Under the pieces are notes generated by a model. That model ran no database searches. It was given only the letters and a program-made list of their open reading frames with translations, and had not been told where the DNA came from. Position numbers and translations under genes: made by a program. 48,224 nt of DNA from UBA5314 sp035560815 (GTDB lineage: Bacteria; Bacillota; Syntrophomonadia; Syntrophomonadales; Syntrophomonadaceae), in the NCBI GenBank assembly GCA_035560815.1, contig DATMYR010000043.1, forward strand, positions 1 to 48,224. The letters run 5' to 3'. Positions 8,493-17,209 of this stretch are shown here, one piece after another (position 1 is the first letter of the stretch; the number at the start of each line of letters is the position of its first letter).

Positions 8493-9386
8493 TTAGTGTC
8501 CGGCTACCCCTCTGTTTCTTGGCTGCAGGGTGTTTACCTGTTTGCCGGTCAGATCAATAGTGTCCGGGGTAGTCTGATTGATGTTTGAAAGATTTAATTT
8601 TGCATTCACGACTACGTTATGGTTTGCTCCACTGGCATCCTGTCCCGTGATGGTGATGTTGACTTCTTGTGATTGAATCATATCCTGGGCGTCAACTACT
8701 GCTTTGATGTCTACGTTAGTGATGCTGATGCCATCAACCAGCTTGGGTAAGGCTGTAAACAAATCTCCATCTACGGTAGAACGGCCATGACCCCAGCCTT
8801 CCTGAGATGCGCTTTTTATCGCCAGAGACGCGAAGGCGTTGGCAGTGGCGGGAATCTGATTGCTGGAAAGCTGCAGGGATACTTCCTGGCTTCCATCGGC
8901 ATTGGCATTCACAACGGTGTAATTCTTAATATCTCCTACTACGGTATCAATGAGGTTCTCCACATCCTGAGCATACTTGCCCTTGACGGTGGCTTTATCC
9001 ATTTCTTGCTGGGGTTTCAACCCGGAATTTCTCTCCATAACATAATAAACGTCACTAGCACTGCTTTTGCTAATGATTTTACCGTCCTGGTGGTAGGCTT
9101 CCATGGTCAAGCTCTTATCACCGCCGGTGATGGTGAACAAGCTGCTCATGGCTTTGCTGCCCTGGTCCATCTTAGCAGTTCCATCCACGTTCATGACTGT
9201 ACTCCCGTTGTCGCTGATTGCGACCTGGACCTGGGTAGTCATACTTGTGGCGGTTGCTGTGTTTTTCAGGGCTGATTTGTAGACATCATAACCGGTCGAA
9301 CCTGAAGCACTGGCAAAAGCGGCGCCGAACAGCATTACGCCTCCCAGAGCCATGCTTACCAACACTGGCCATTTTTTGATCTTCAT
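8493..9386 (-). CDS. Secreted protein of unknown function, first gene of the two-component/ABC unit
   Basis: A 297-residue protein with a signal peptide (KIKKWPVLVSMALGGVML, cleavage near A-F-A-S-A). No transmembrane helix or lipobox Cys follows, so it should be released or wall-associated. The mature part is rich in Ser, Thr, Asn and Asp with alternating beta-like segments (TTQVQVAISDNG, ITNVDIKAVVDAQ) and looks like a stacked beta domain of the lipoprotein-carrier or substrate-binding kind. No named family was recognised. The start has GGGAAGGA upstream. It precedes an ABC exporter and a two-component pair, so could be the sensed or transported partner. A promoter with tandem repeats lies at 9451-9488. 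Confidence 0.82.
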   Translation of the reverse strand: MKIKKWPVLVSMALGGVMLFGAAFASASGSTGYDVYKSALKNTATATSMTTQVQVAISDNGSTVMNVDGTAKMDQGSKAMSSLFTITGGDKSLTMEAYHQDGKIISKSSASDVYYVMERNSGLKPQQEMDKATVKGKYAQDVENLIDTVVGDIKNYTVVNANADGSQEVSLQLSSNQIPATANAFASLAIKSASQEGWGHGRSTVDGDLFTALPKLVDGISITNVDIKAVVDAQDMIQSQEVNITITGQDASGANHNVVVNAKLNLSNINQTTPDTIDLTGKQVNTLQPRNRGVAGH

Positions 9387-9450
9387 TTCCTCATCCTTCC
9401 CTATTTAAATGTGGAAACATGATTGCTTCCACCCTCTATGCTAGCCCTCA

Positions 9451-9488
9451 ATTCTAAACTGCTTATCAAGAATTTATTAAGAATTTAT
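9451..9488 (-). promoter_or_regulatory. Promoter with tandem 11-bp direct repeats, likely OmpR-type operator
   Basis: On the plus strand YAAGAATTTAT occurs twice head-to-tail (9467-9477 and 9478-9488), with a degenerate third copy following. Read on the minus strand, a TAGAAT -10 lies at 9451-9456, and the position of a -35 (about 9474-9479) falls inside the repeats and has poor consensus. Eleven-bp spacing over the -35 is typical of activator sites for OmpR/PhoB-family regulators, and the regulator at 4746-5435 belongs to that family. Confidence 0.55.
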
Positions 9489-9573
9489 AAAGAAGAAGCG
9501 ATACTTCCACGAAAGGTCAGGGAATCTAGTAGCCGTATGAGCTCTTACACCACGCATGTCCAAGATATTGCTC

Positions 9574-10836
9574 TTAATCTTCGGCAGTGACGTGGAGTTG
9601 CTGTTGCCGTTCCCGGATCAGGAGAAGCACCATGGCCAGTAAACCCAGAGTCGCCCCCACTGCAAGGGCTGCCGGTGTACTCCAGAAGTGAGCCACACTG
9701 CCGCTGAGTAAGCTTCCGAAGGGAGTAAGGCCCAGAAAAACAATGGTATAGACACTCATCACCCGAGCTCTCAAGTGGTCTTTAACGTTCATCTGCACGG
9801 TAGTATTGATCAAGGGGACAAAGATGTTCATGGCCAAACCAGCAAGAAAAAGAAGGAATAGGGAGAGATAAAATTGACGGCTGAAAGCCAGCAGCAGCTG
9901 AAAAAAGCAAAGCCCCGCTCCGCCAACCAGCATTAGTTTGCGCTGCGGTCCGCGATCGCTCCTTGCAGCCAGGAACATGCCTCCCAGCAGCGCGCCGATA
10001 CCGGAGGATGCCGCCAAGAAGCCATATCCTTCAGCTTGCTGGTGCAGCGTGGTGCGGGCCAGGAGTGGAACCAAAACATTGTTATTCATAGCAAAAACAT
10101 TCAGGAATGCCATAAGTAAAATAGCATTGAGAATGACCGGAGTCTTCGTGATATAGTGTAGACCCTCGGTGATGTTCTGCCACATCATATTACTGGCAGG
10201 ACGTTGATTTGAGGGCTCATTGTTGATCCGCATCAAGAACAGGCTGACCAGCACCGCTAGAAAACTGGCCGCGTTCAGAAGAAAACAGGGAGCTAGCCCC
10301 AGTTTCCCGATAGCTAGTCCGGCTAGCGCCGGTCCCACTACCCGCGCTCCATTGACCATGGAAGAATTAAGCGTAATAGCGTTCATTAGGTCCGCTTTGC
10401 CGACCATTTCAACGATAAAGGCCTGGCGGGTGGGGTTGTCAAAAGCATTGCTGGTGCCCAGCAGTCCGGCCAGGAGAACGACATGCCAGTAGCGCACGTG
10501 CCCGGTTATGGTTAGGAGGCCCAGGGCAACAGCATAAATCATCATACTGCTCTGGGTGAGAATCAACAGGGTGCGTTTGGGAAAACGGTCAGCCACCTCC
10601 CCGGCAACCAGAGAAAAAAACAGCATGGGAAGAAACTGCATGGTGGACACCACGCCTAGAAGCAATGCTGAATTTGTGAGCTCCAGAACCAACCAGCTCT
10701 GGGCGATGTTTTGCATCCAAGTACCAATTAGGGAAACGGATTGACCGGCAAAGAAAAGCTGGTAATTGCGGTGTTTAAGGGCGGAAACCGCCTGTCCGGG
10801 AACGGATCCCCGTCTCCTGTCGATTGTTTCTTCCAT
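9574..10836 (-). CDS. MFS exporter, EntS/MFS_3-like
   Basis: A 420-residue integral membrane protein with about 12 hydrophobic helices. The opening (ALKHRNYQLFFAGQSVSLIGTWMQ) and the loop 2-3 motif (GEVADRFPKRT) are characteristic of the MFS_3 group that includes the enterobactin exporter EntS and many predicted multidrug exporters. The start ATG has GGAAGG 8 nt upstream. It is probably a single-gene unit, separated by 187 nt from the next minus-strand gene. Substrate cannot be inferred. Confidence 0.85.
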   Translation of the reverse strand: MEETIDRRRGSVPGQAVSALKHRNYQLFFAGQSVSLIGTWMQNIAQSWLVLELTNSALLLGVVSTMQFLPMLFFSLVAGEVADRFPKRTLLILTQSSMMIYAVALGLLTITGHVRYWHVVLLAGLLGTSNAFDNPTRQAFIVEMVGKADLMNAITLNSSMVNGARVVGPALAGLAIGKLGLAPCFLLNAASFLAVLVSLFLMRINNEPSNQRPASNMMWQNITEGLHYITKTPVILNAILLMAFLNVFAMNNNVLVPLLARTTLHQQAEGYGFLAASSGIGALLGGMFLAARSDRGPQRKLMLVGGAGLCFFQLLLAFSRQFYLSLFLLFLAGLAMNIFVPLINTTVQMNVKDHLRARVMSVYTIVFLGLTPFGSLLSGSVAHFWSTPAALAVGATLGLLAMVLLLIRERQQQLHVTAED

Positions 10837-11077
10837 ACTTCAATCCTTCCCAGTAACCTGGCTTTAGAGCCTCGAAGTTTGCTTCATTCTACCATTTTAT
10901 CACTATTTCTGGTCCCTTCTAAAACCGAGCCCGGAGAACAATCAAGCTAAGCATAACAAGTTGATCATTGGAACTGCATCTTGAGATACTCGGATATCGG
11001 ATTCTAAAGAGGAGAAAATTAGGGCATCAGAGAAACTGTAAGTAATTCATCCAAGTGATATTGTGGAGGAACCAGGA

Positions 11078-11398
11078 ATGGCTTTTTCAAGGAAATTGGA
11101 AGTTAAAACATTGGCTGCAATGATCACGATTTATTGCCACAAGATGCATGAGACCAGGCGAAACGAACTTTGTCCCGAGTGCACGAATCTTCTAAGCTAT
11201 GCTGAAAAGCGTATCGATAAGTGCGTTTACGGAGACAACAAACCCGTATGTTCAAAATGTGCGATACATTGCTATAAATCGGATATGCGAGAATCGATTA
11301 AAAATGTTATGAAATACTCTGGCCCCAGAATGCTTCTCACAAACCCCATACTCTCGCTTCGATACTTCTACCGCAAGATTTTTAAAAGCAATGCCTGA
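11078..11398 (+). CDS. YgbA-like nitrous oxide-stimulated promoter family protein
   Basis: A 106-residue cytoplasmic protein with a cysteine set typical of the YgbA_NO family: CHKMHETRRNELCPEC near the N-terminus, then YAEKRIDKCVYGDNKPVCSKC, and a C-terminal IKNVMKYSGPRMLLTNP. In enterobacteria the ygbA promoter responds to nitrosative stress via NsrR; the protein's biochemical role is uncertain, and the cysteines suggest a metal site. I chose the ATG at 11078 because GGAGGA lies 7 nt upstream; a GTG five codons earlier overlaps that site. It is one of few plus-strand genes and stands alone, converging on the deacetylase gene. Confidence 0.85.
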   Translation: MAFSRKLEVKTLAAMITIYCHKMHETRRNELCPECTNLLSYAEKRIDKCVYGDNKPVCSKCAIHCYKSDMRESIKNVMKYSGPRMLLTNPILSLRYFYRKIFKSNA

Positions 11399-11441
11399 TC
11401 GACCAGTCCCCGAAATGCCACCACCCCGGGATTCTTATGTC

Positions 11442-12701
11442 CTATTCATCATCTGCAGGCATCCAACGGTTTAATAGTGCCTGGCGGCTTATCCAGACCA
11501 TTTTGGTAGTGGTTCGCATTTTTGTTTGTTTCCTGGTTTTATCCCACGGACGGTAGACCTGACCAACCGTTCCCTGTAGCAAGCCAATGGCGGTATTGTA
11601 CCAGCTACCCGGCACCTCCTGAACCGTGAAACCCAATCCTTTAACCCCCTGATGAATAACCGTCAAACCCTGGAATATGTTAATTCCCCGGTAGTCAGGG
11701 GCCTTGGAAACAAAGCGGGCTACGTTAGGCAGGGACTCACGGGTCTGGCGCAGAGCTTGAACCGCGATTACATTAGGGTTGCTGGATTTGCCCTGCATGC
11801 GGATGTTGTCCAGGTGTAATTCTGCCACCAGATCCCCCTCCCTGGCTACTACTTGTCCATCCTGGTCAAGGAGCGCCGGCCCCTTATAGCGGGTCCGGCA
11901 AATGCGAAATACATTGTAAGCGTCTATGCGTTGCAGATGGTAGATGCGAGAAAATAAATGCTCCCATTTCTCCCAAATCCGAAAGGTTCCCCGCCGCCAG
12001 GACGACCAATCGGGAAACTCCAGATCCCTCAAGGGGAGCTTCTTCTCCTCCACGATTCTCCGGCAGATCTGGTCTAGGGCCTGCAAAGTATGGCCGGGAG
12101 CGTCCAAATCGCCACCGGCGTCATGCAGAAGGACAATCGAGCCCTCATCCACCTTGTCCAGGATACGGGTCGTGATCTTATCCGGAGTTTGTTGACCGCG
12201 CCAGTCGCGCCCGTCAGCATTCCACAGCACAACTCGCTTCCGATTCAGCATTATCCAGAACCAGGAAGCCAGGTTGAACGCTCCCCAAGGAGGGCGAACC
12301 CATTCCACTGGCTGTCCGGTCAGTAGTTCCAGGGTAGCGATGCTCTGATTCCAGTCCCTCCAGGAAGCCCAGGGGGACATGATCCAGGCATGCCGATGGT
12401 GTTGGGAATGAGCACCTATACGGTGATTTTGGCTTACTATTTGGGCGATGAGTTCGGGATGACGGACTGCCATTTCACCCACGATAAAAAAGGTGGCCGT
12501 TACCTTATGCCGGGCCAAAACCTCAAGAATTTGGGGCGTAATTTCGGGATGAGGCCCGTCATCGAAGGTGAGTGCCACGCCTGGTCCGTACTGCCGCTTC
12601 CATGACCCAATCCCCAGCCAATGAAAGAATAATTCGGGTATTACGTCATAGATAAAGAAGAATAGGAGAAGAATTAGCATGAGGTTGATACCCAAATTCA
12701 T
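11442..12701 (-). CDS. Polysaccharide deacetylase with C-terminal extension
   Basis: A 419-residue protein. Residues 1-20 form a membrane anchor or signal. A NodB-type deacetylase domain (about 40-225) shows the catalytic/metal motifs TFDDGPHP (Asp-Asp), H-S-x-x-H (GAHSQHHRH), RPPWGAFN and a late LLHDAGG motif. It would remove acetyl groups from a polymer such as peptidoglycan or another cell-surface glycan. The last 190 residues lie outside NodB and may correspond to the YkoP-like domain found with such enzymes in Bacillus (uncertain). It is the third gene of a unit with a UgtP-like glycosyltransferase and an MFS protein, 21 nt after the latter. Confidence 0.88.
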   Translation of the reverse strand: MNLGINLMLILLLFFFIYDVIPELFFHWLGIGSWKRQYGPGVALTFDDGPHPEITPQILEVLARHKVTATFFIVGEMAVRHPELIAQIVSQNHRIGAHSQHHRHAWIMSPWASWRDWNQSIATLELLTGQPVEWVRPPWGAFNLASWFWIMLNRKRVVLWNADGRDWRGQQTPDKITTRILDKVDEGSIVLLHDAGGDLDAPGHTLQALDQICRRIVEEKKLPLRDLEFPDWSSWRRGTFRIWEKWEHLFSRIYHLQRIDAYNVFRICRTRYKGPALLDQDGQVVAREGDLVAELHLDNIRMQGKSSNPNVIAVQALRQTRESLPNVARFVSKAPDYRGINIFQGLTVIHQGVKGLGFTVQEVPGSWYNTAIGLLQGTVGQVYRPWDKTRKQTKMRTTTKMVWISRQALLNRWMPADDE

Positions 12702-12722
12702 AGATCTACCCCTTATTATCGT

Positions 12723-13868
12723 TTAATTATCAATCTTGACCAGGTTGTCTACATTTCCCAGGGAATAGAAAACGGCCATAATGCCCAGCAGCAAAGCACT
12801 AGCGAAAAAAGGCGACCCGTGGCCGAAATTCTCCCATACAATTCCGCTCACATAGGCACCGGCCGCCATTCCCAGCCCTTCGATGGTCATGAAAAAGGCC
12901 CACATCGTTCCCCGTTTCTCTGGAGAGACAACCCGAGCCAACAGTCCGTTCCAGGAAGGGAGAATAAAAGAATAGGCAATACCGATCAGTGCCCCTAAAA
13001 ACAGGACATTAACAACATATTTTTGCTCGGGCAGTAGAAGCAGGGAAATGGAAGCTACCAGGAGACCGCCAATCAGTGGTGGTTTCACTCCCATGCGGTC
13101 TGCCACTCTCCCTGCAGGTACGAGCAGGAGAACTGTAAAAGCACCGCCCCCAATGAGAAAGAGATTAAAGTGGGCGGCATCCAGACCGAAGACCAGTCGG
13201 GCATAAATGGCAACGATCGGCATGAGAAGTCCCAGTGACATAGTCTGCGCAAACATACCCGGATATATCATTCTCAAGGAGACAAATTCCTGAATAAATT
13301 CCTGGGTGGAGAAAGGCGAGTGCCCCACCTGGTCGGGGCGATGAAAATCCGACCAAAAGGCACTGATCAAGGCTATGAACATAGCTCCGGCCAGCACGAT
13401 AAAAGCGTATCCGAAAGAGCGACCGACGATAAAATTGATGACCACCGGTCCCAGACCGCCGCCGACTAACCAGGCTACAAATACTTTGCTTAAAGCTTCA
13501 CCCATCTGCTCCACAGGCTTCCGGGAAGCTACCCCAGCAATCACCACCGGCCAGACCGGCGCTACACCTAATCCGAAAACAACGGCACCGATCAAAAAGA
13601 AGGTCACATTCCATCGCGCATACATCAGATAGATTCCTATGGATGAAAGAAAAATACCGGCCAGGATCAACCCCTTACCACCGAAACGATCATTTATCCA
13701 TCCGGCCGGTATTCTGCACGCATTATCAGCTAGATACTGCAATGAGATGGCAGTTCCAATTACTCCCAGGCCAAAACCCGCAACATCCTGCCCATACAAA
13801 GGTAAAAGGCTCAAAACTAACGCTCCCCGGACAAATTCGAATAGTCCGAGCACCAGTAATGGCGGCAC
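12723..13868 (-). CDS. MFS protein in a glycolipid-type operon, possible LtaA-like flippase
   Basis: A 381-residue protein with about 12 hydrophobic helices and MFS loop motifs (GWINDRFGGKG, GRVADRMGVK). The GTG start lies just 4 nt after the stop of the glycosyltransferase gene, with AGGTGA upstream, so translation is coupled. In Staphylococcus the UgtP-type enzyme is encoded next to LtaA, an MFS flippase that moves the glycolipid anchor of lipoteichoic acid. By analogy this protein may flip the product of the upstream enzyme. That is inference from neighbourhood; sequence alone supports only an MFS transporter. Confidence 0.82.
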   Translation of the reverse strand: MPPLLVLGLFEFVRGALVLSLLPLYGQDVAGFGLGVIGTAISLQYLADNACRIPAGWINDRFGGKGLILAGIFLSSIGIYLMYARWNVTFFLIGAVVFGLGVAPVWPVVIAGVASRKPVEQMGEALSKVFVAWLVGGGLGPVVINFIVGRSFGYAFIVLAGAMFIALISAFWSDFHRPDQVGHSPFSTQEFIQEFVSLRMIYPGMFAQTMSLGLLMPIVAIYARLVFGLDAAHFNLFLIGGGAFTVLLLVPAGRVADRMGVKPPLIGGLLVASISLLLLPEQKYVVNVLFLGALIGIAYSFILPSWNGLLARVVSPEKRGTMWAFFMTIEGLGMAAGAYVSGIVWENFGHGSPFFASALLLGIMAVFYSLGNVDNLVKIDN

Positions 13869-13872
13869 TAAC

Positions 13873-15024
13873 TCACCTCATATTCATGCTATATTTATGC
13901 TCTTCGACCAGTTGGAGCATGAGATCCACAGCTCTCTCAGCAGAGCGACCCGGAAGAACCTGGGAAGCCGCCTGGCGCATCTGCTCCAATTCCTCGGGGT
14001 TTTTCAAAAGGTGCAGGATAATTTGCTCTAAATCGTCAATGTTGTGGGCAATTCTTCCAGCTCCATTTCTATTGAGGAATTTGGCATTCTCTTCCTCTTG
14101 ACCTGGAATGGGTTTAAAAATAATCAGAGGCAGATGTTTGGTCAATGACTCGGATACGATCAAGCCCCCCGCTTTTGTGACGATCACATTGGAAATGGAC
14201 ATAAAATCTTCCACATTGTTGACGTAGCCGAAGCGCAATATGGGATTGCGGCAATTATCAACTACTCCGTCCAAAGACTTATAAAGTCGGTCATTCCAAC
14301 CGCAGACCACGATAGCCTGGCAGGGGAAAGACACATTTCCGACCATCCTGCAAACTCTCTTTAAATGGCTGAGCACACCATAGGCTCCGGCCATGATGAG
14401 AAGCGTCGGCCGACCGGGGTGAAGACCGTACCTGGCCCAAAGCACCGAAGGTTGTGCAGCTCTTTCGAACTTCTCGCTCACTGGAATCCCCGTCATATGA
14501 ATGCAGCCAGGATTAATCCCCCTGGATATAAATCCCCGACTGACATCATCACAACCGACTATATACATATCGACTCCGTGATGGATCCACTGGCTGTGAA
14601 TCGTATAATCAGTTACCACCGTTACCAGCGGTACGGATAATTCTCCCGTAAGGCGCATTTGCGCAAGTACACCGGCTACAGTTGGATAAGTACATATGAT
14701 AAGATCAGGCCGTACTTCTTGCAGACATCTTTGGATGCTGGTTTTGCCCATGTTATTGAGAAAACCCTGCAATTTCGACTCAGGAGAAATCCGGGCCGTA
14801 CCATAGTAAAATCCTCCCCATAACCGGGGTGTATGGGCGATCATACCGATATAAGTGCCTTTTATCATGGCATTCAAAGTTGGACTAAGCAACCCGCCCC
14901 AGTCGAGATGAGTGATTTCGGCGGCCGGATTTCGCTTACGAATTTCTTCAATGATTGCCTCGGCTGCACGGAGATGACCAGCGCCAAAAGTAGCCGAGAA
15001 AACAAGCACTTTAAATCTTTTCAT
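13873..15024 (-). CDS. UgtP/MGDG-synthase-like glycosyltransferase
   Basis: A 383-residue GT28-family enzyme. The N-terminal half begins with the membrane-lipid-acceptor motif F-S-A-T-F-G-A-G-H-L-R-A-A. The C-terminal half carries the nucleotide-sugar site (MAGAYG, VVCGWNDRL, TKAGGLIVSESL, P-I-P-G-Q-E-E-E-N). This group transfers a hexose from UDP-sugar to diacylglycerol. The start at 15024 has GGAAGG 8 nt upstream; a GTG/ATG extension of seven codons is less likely. It is the first gene of a three-gene unit with an MFS protein and a deacetylase. Possible role: glycolipid for the membrane or for anchoring a cell-wall polymer. Processivity cannot be judged. Confidence 0.9.
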   Translation of the reverse strand: MKRFKVLVFSATFGAGHLRAAEAIIEEIRKRNPAAEITHLDWGGLLSPTLNAMIKGTYIGMIAHTPRLWGGFYYGTARISPESKLQGFLNNMGKTSIQRCLQEVRPDLIICTYPTVAGVLAQMRLTGELSVPLVTVVTDYTIHSQWIHHGVDMYIVGCDDVSRGFISRGINPGCIHMTGIPVSEKFERAAQPSVLWARYGLHPGRPTLLIMAGAYGVLSHLKRVCRMVGNVSFPCQAIVVCGWNDRLYKSLDGVVDNCRNPILRFGYVNNVEDFMSISNVIVTKAGGLIVSESLTKHLPLIIFKPIPGQEEENAKFLNRNGAGRIAHNIDDLEQIILHLLKNPEELEQMRQAASQVLPGRSAERAVDLMLQLVEEHKYSMNMR

Positions 15025-15400
15025 AAATTCAACCTTCCGCACCATGTTCTATTTTTTCCATTATAAACCTACGTCGACCTGGCCCCCCTACGAATGCGTG
15101 CCCGGTTTCAGAGATTTATCAGGAAAATTTACCATTTTCTAGCCGCAAAGACACAATAACCATAATTTTCTTAGCGACCTTATGGATCATACCATCAGGC
15201 TTTTCTCTGTTTATGACCGCAATGCATTTCTTAATTACACTATTATAACGCCATGGATTTGGCTTTATGAAACCTTTCTTGTCGGAATCTCGAGCCCAGT
15301 GGTTACTTAATTTGTCTATTAATGTATATTATACCTTACCCCAAATAACTTAAACTTTCCTTAAAATATCATGGGTAATTGTAAAATCCCTAACAAAGTA

Positions 15401-15428
15401 AAGGGCAACTGGTTAACCCAGTTGCCCT
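15401..15428. repeat. Palindromic repeat, copy 1
   Basis: The 28-bp core is identical to that at 15578-15605. Arms AGGGCAACTGG and CCAGTTGCCCT enclose TTAAC. It can form an 11-bp stem on either strand. Confidence 0.85.
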
Positions 15429-15470
15429 CAGGCCGTTGACAAAAGCGAATCTCAGCGTTATTTCAAAAAT

Positions 15471-15517
15471 CCCGTTCAATCAACGTACCTTTGTACGCCT
15501 CAATCACGGGCTTTTTT
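15471..15517. terminator. U-tailed hairpin between the palindromic repeats
   Basis: Outer arms CCCGT (15471-15475) and ACGGG (15506-15510), inner arms CGTAC and GTACG. The plus strand continues with CTTTTTT; the minus strand continues with ATTTTTG. It could terminate transcription in both directions, including that of the thiolase gene. Confidence 0.5.
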
Positions 15518-15575
15518 CATGCCTTGATCTTCACTCCCGTCATCAGCCTGGCAGCTTGCCGACTATGTCGACAAG

Positions 15576-15608
15576 CTAAGGGCAACTGGTTAACCCAGTT
15601 GCCCTTAG
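15576..15608 (-). terminator. Palindromic repeat, copy 2; 14-bp stem downstream of thiolase
   Basis: Contains the 28-bp core shared with 15401-15428 (here 15578-15605), extended to 14-bp perfect arms CTAAGGGCAACTGG and CCAGTTGCCCTTAG. It begins 24 nt after the thiolase stop. There is no clear U-tract directly after it, so it may act with the hairpin at 15471-15517. Confidence 0.6.
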
Positions 15609-15631
15609 TGTTAATACGCAATTCAGAAATG

Positions 15632-16861
15632 TTAGATATCTCTGGTCCAAATGGAAGCCATAGCCGGTCCGCCACCTACGCAAAGAGAGGCCCCGCCTAC
15701 GGTCTGGCCAAGTCTTTCGAGCTCATGGTACAGGCTGACAATGATGCGCAGTGCTGTGCAGCCTACGGGGTGCCCCAGGCCTATACCGGACCCATTGTTA
15801 TTTACATTGCCATCCCTGTTCAGGTCCCCAGAATCCATCTCGATCCCGAATTCTTCTTTGATCATTCTTTTGACCCCTATTACCTGGGCGGCAAAGGCTT
15901 CGTTGACTTCCCAGTAATCAACCTGATTATAGGTCATACCCGCCAACCGTAAGGCTTTGGGAATGGCTACGGCCGGTCCCAACCCCATTACGAAAGCGTC
16001 AACCCCTTCGGTGCCAACGCTGAGCAGCTTCATTAATGGCTTTACGCCCAACTCATCTGCTTTTTTCTTGGTCATCAGAACTACTGCAGCAGCTGCGTCG
16101 TTCAATCCGGAGGCATTGGCTGCTGTTACCACACCGCCCTTTTTGAAAGCGGGAGACAATTTCGCCATTTTCTCCATGCTAACACCCTTGATAGGATGCT
16201 CATCTTTATCGAATACCACTTCGCCCTTTTTAGACTTGAGTACTACAGGCACGATTTCTCTTGTGAAACGGCCTTCGTCATTGGCACGCGTTCCCCGAAG
16301 GTGACTGATCAATGCCAATTCGTCGCATTCTTCTCTGGTGATGCCATAGCGTTCGGCGATGTTCTCTGCCGTGACACCCATGTGGGACCCGGCTAAAGTG
16401 CAAATTAATCCGTCAGCCAACATGGCATCCTGGCACTTGGTATCGCCCAAACGCGCGCCCCATCTCATAGCTGGCAGAATGTAGGGAACGGTGCTCATAC
16501 TCTCGGTGCCAGTAACCAGAGCAATTTCCGTATCGCCCAGAGTCAGCTTCATGGCAGCAATGTCCAGGGCTCTCATTCCGGAAGCGCAGTTCTGATTTAT
16601 CATCGTGGCACCTGACCGCTGCGGCAGCCCCATTTGCATAGCAACAATACGGGGCGGTAAAGAACCATTGCCATGCCCCAGGCACATACCAGCAACGATT
16701 TCATCAACCATCGCTGGTTCGATGCCGGCCCGCTTTATCGCTTCTATACCGGCAATCTTCGTCAACTCATTGGCCTTCAGACTCGCCAGGGATCCGCCGT
16801 AATCCCCAATAGCAGTTCTACACGCACTGACCATTACGACTTCGTTCATCTCTCTAGCCAT
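15632..16861 (-). CDS. Acetyl-CoA acetyltransferase (thiolase)
   Basis: A 409-residue cytoplasmic thiolase. The nucleophilic Cys is in NQNCASGMRAL (about residue 92); the catalytic His is in GLGHPVGCTALR; the second Cys is in SLCVGGGPAMA. Family length is 390-410. It cleaves 3-ketoacyl-CoA to acetyl-CoA or runs the reverse condensation. The start at 16861 has GGGGGT upstream; a second ATG four codons later is possible. Gene content elsewhere in the window (acyl-CoA dehydrogenase, EtfBA, CoA transferases) favours beta-oxidation or butyrate-type metabolism, but direction is not fixed by sequence. It stands alone, with hairpins downstream. Confidence 0.94.
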   Translation of the reverse strand: MAREMNEVVMVSACRTAIGDYGGSLASLKANELTKIAGIEAIKRAGIEPAMVDEIVAGMCLGHGNGSLPPRIVAMQMGLPQRSGATMINQNCASGMRALDIAAMKLTLGDTEIALVTGTESMSTVPYILPAMRWGARLGDTKCQDAMLADGLICTLAGSHMGVTAENIAERYGITREECDELALISHLRGTRANDEGRFTREIVPVVLKSKKGEVVFDKDEHPIKGVSMEKMAKLSPAFKKGGVVTAANASGLNDAAAAVVLMTKKKADELGVKPLMKLLSVGTEGVDAFVMGLGPAVAIPKALRLAGMTYNQVDYWEVNEAFAAQVIGVKRMIKEEFGIEMDSGDLNRDGNVNNNGSGIGLGHPVGCTALRIIVSLYHELERLGQTVGGASLCVGGGPAMASIWTRDI

Positions 16862-17209
16862 TCGTTGTAACCCCCTAATATTTAGTTTTTTTCTCTCTCT
16901 ATACTGTCGGCTTGACGCCTTTACCACTCAAGAATATTTATTCGATGTTGCTCAAAATATTTCCTTCAAATAATCTTCATAGTGAAACAATTAACCAGGA
17001 AATTAATATTGCCCAATGAGGCCCGTATAGCGTTTCCATCTGCATTGATAAGGTCCGACTGGGGCCAGCCACAATATAGAGATGGCAAAGAAAGCCCTCT
17101 CCCGATGAAAGCGCCTGCTTTGCCCCAAAAAACGGTCATAAATTGCTTATGGTTGAAAGGATCTTGTTCGATTGGCATTCTAATTCAAGGGAAAAAGATA
17201 AGAAAGAGT
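16862..17209. other. 348-bp gap, no feature recognised
   Basis: Nothing convincing. Two short frames (16966-17178 minus, 16982-17299 plus) have no ribosome binding site. AT-rich inverted motifs around 16928-16965 (AATATTT repeated) may be part of the thiolase promoter, but no -10/-35 pair stands out. Confidence 0.4.

Larger units (their letters stand above)
15025..15631. other. 607-bp gene-free stretch with several hairpins
   Basis: I see no coding region. The left 370 bp is AT-rich without recognisable motifs. The right part (15401-15608) holds four structures: a 28-bp palindromic repeat present twice (15401-15428 and 15578-15605), a U-tailed hairpin (15471-15517), and an imperfect hairpin (15553-15577, arms AGCTTGCCGAC and GTCGACAAGCT). 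It follows the minus-strand thiolase gene and precedes nothing on the plus strand. Confidence 0.6.
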
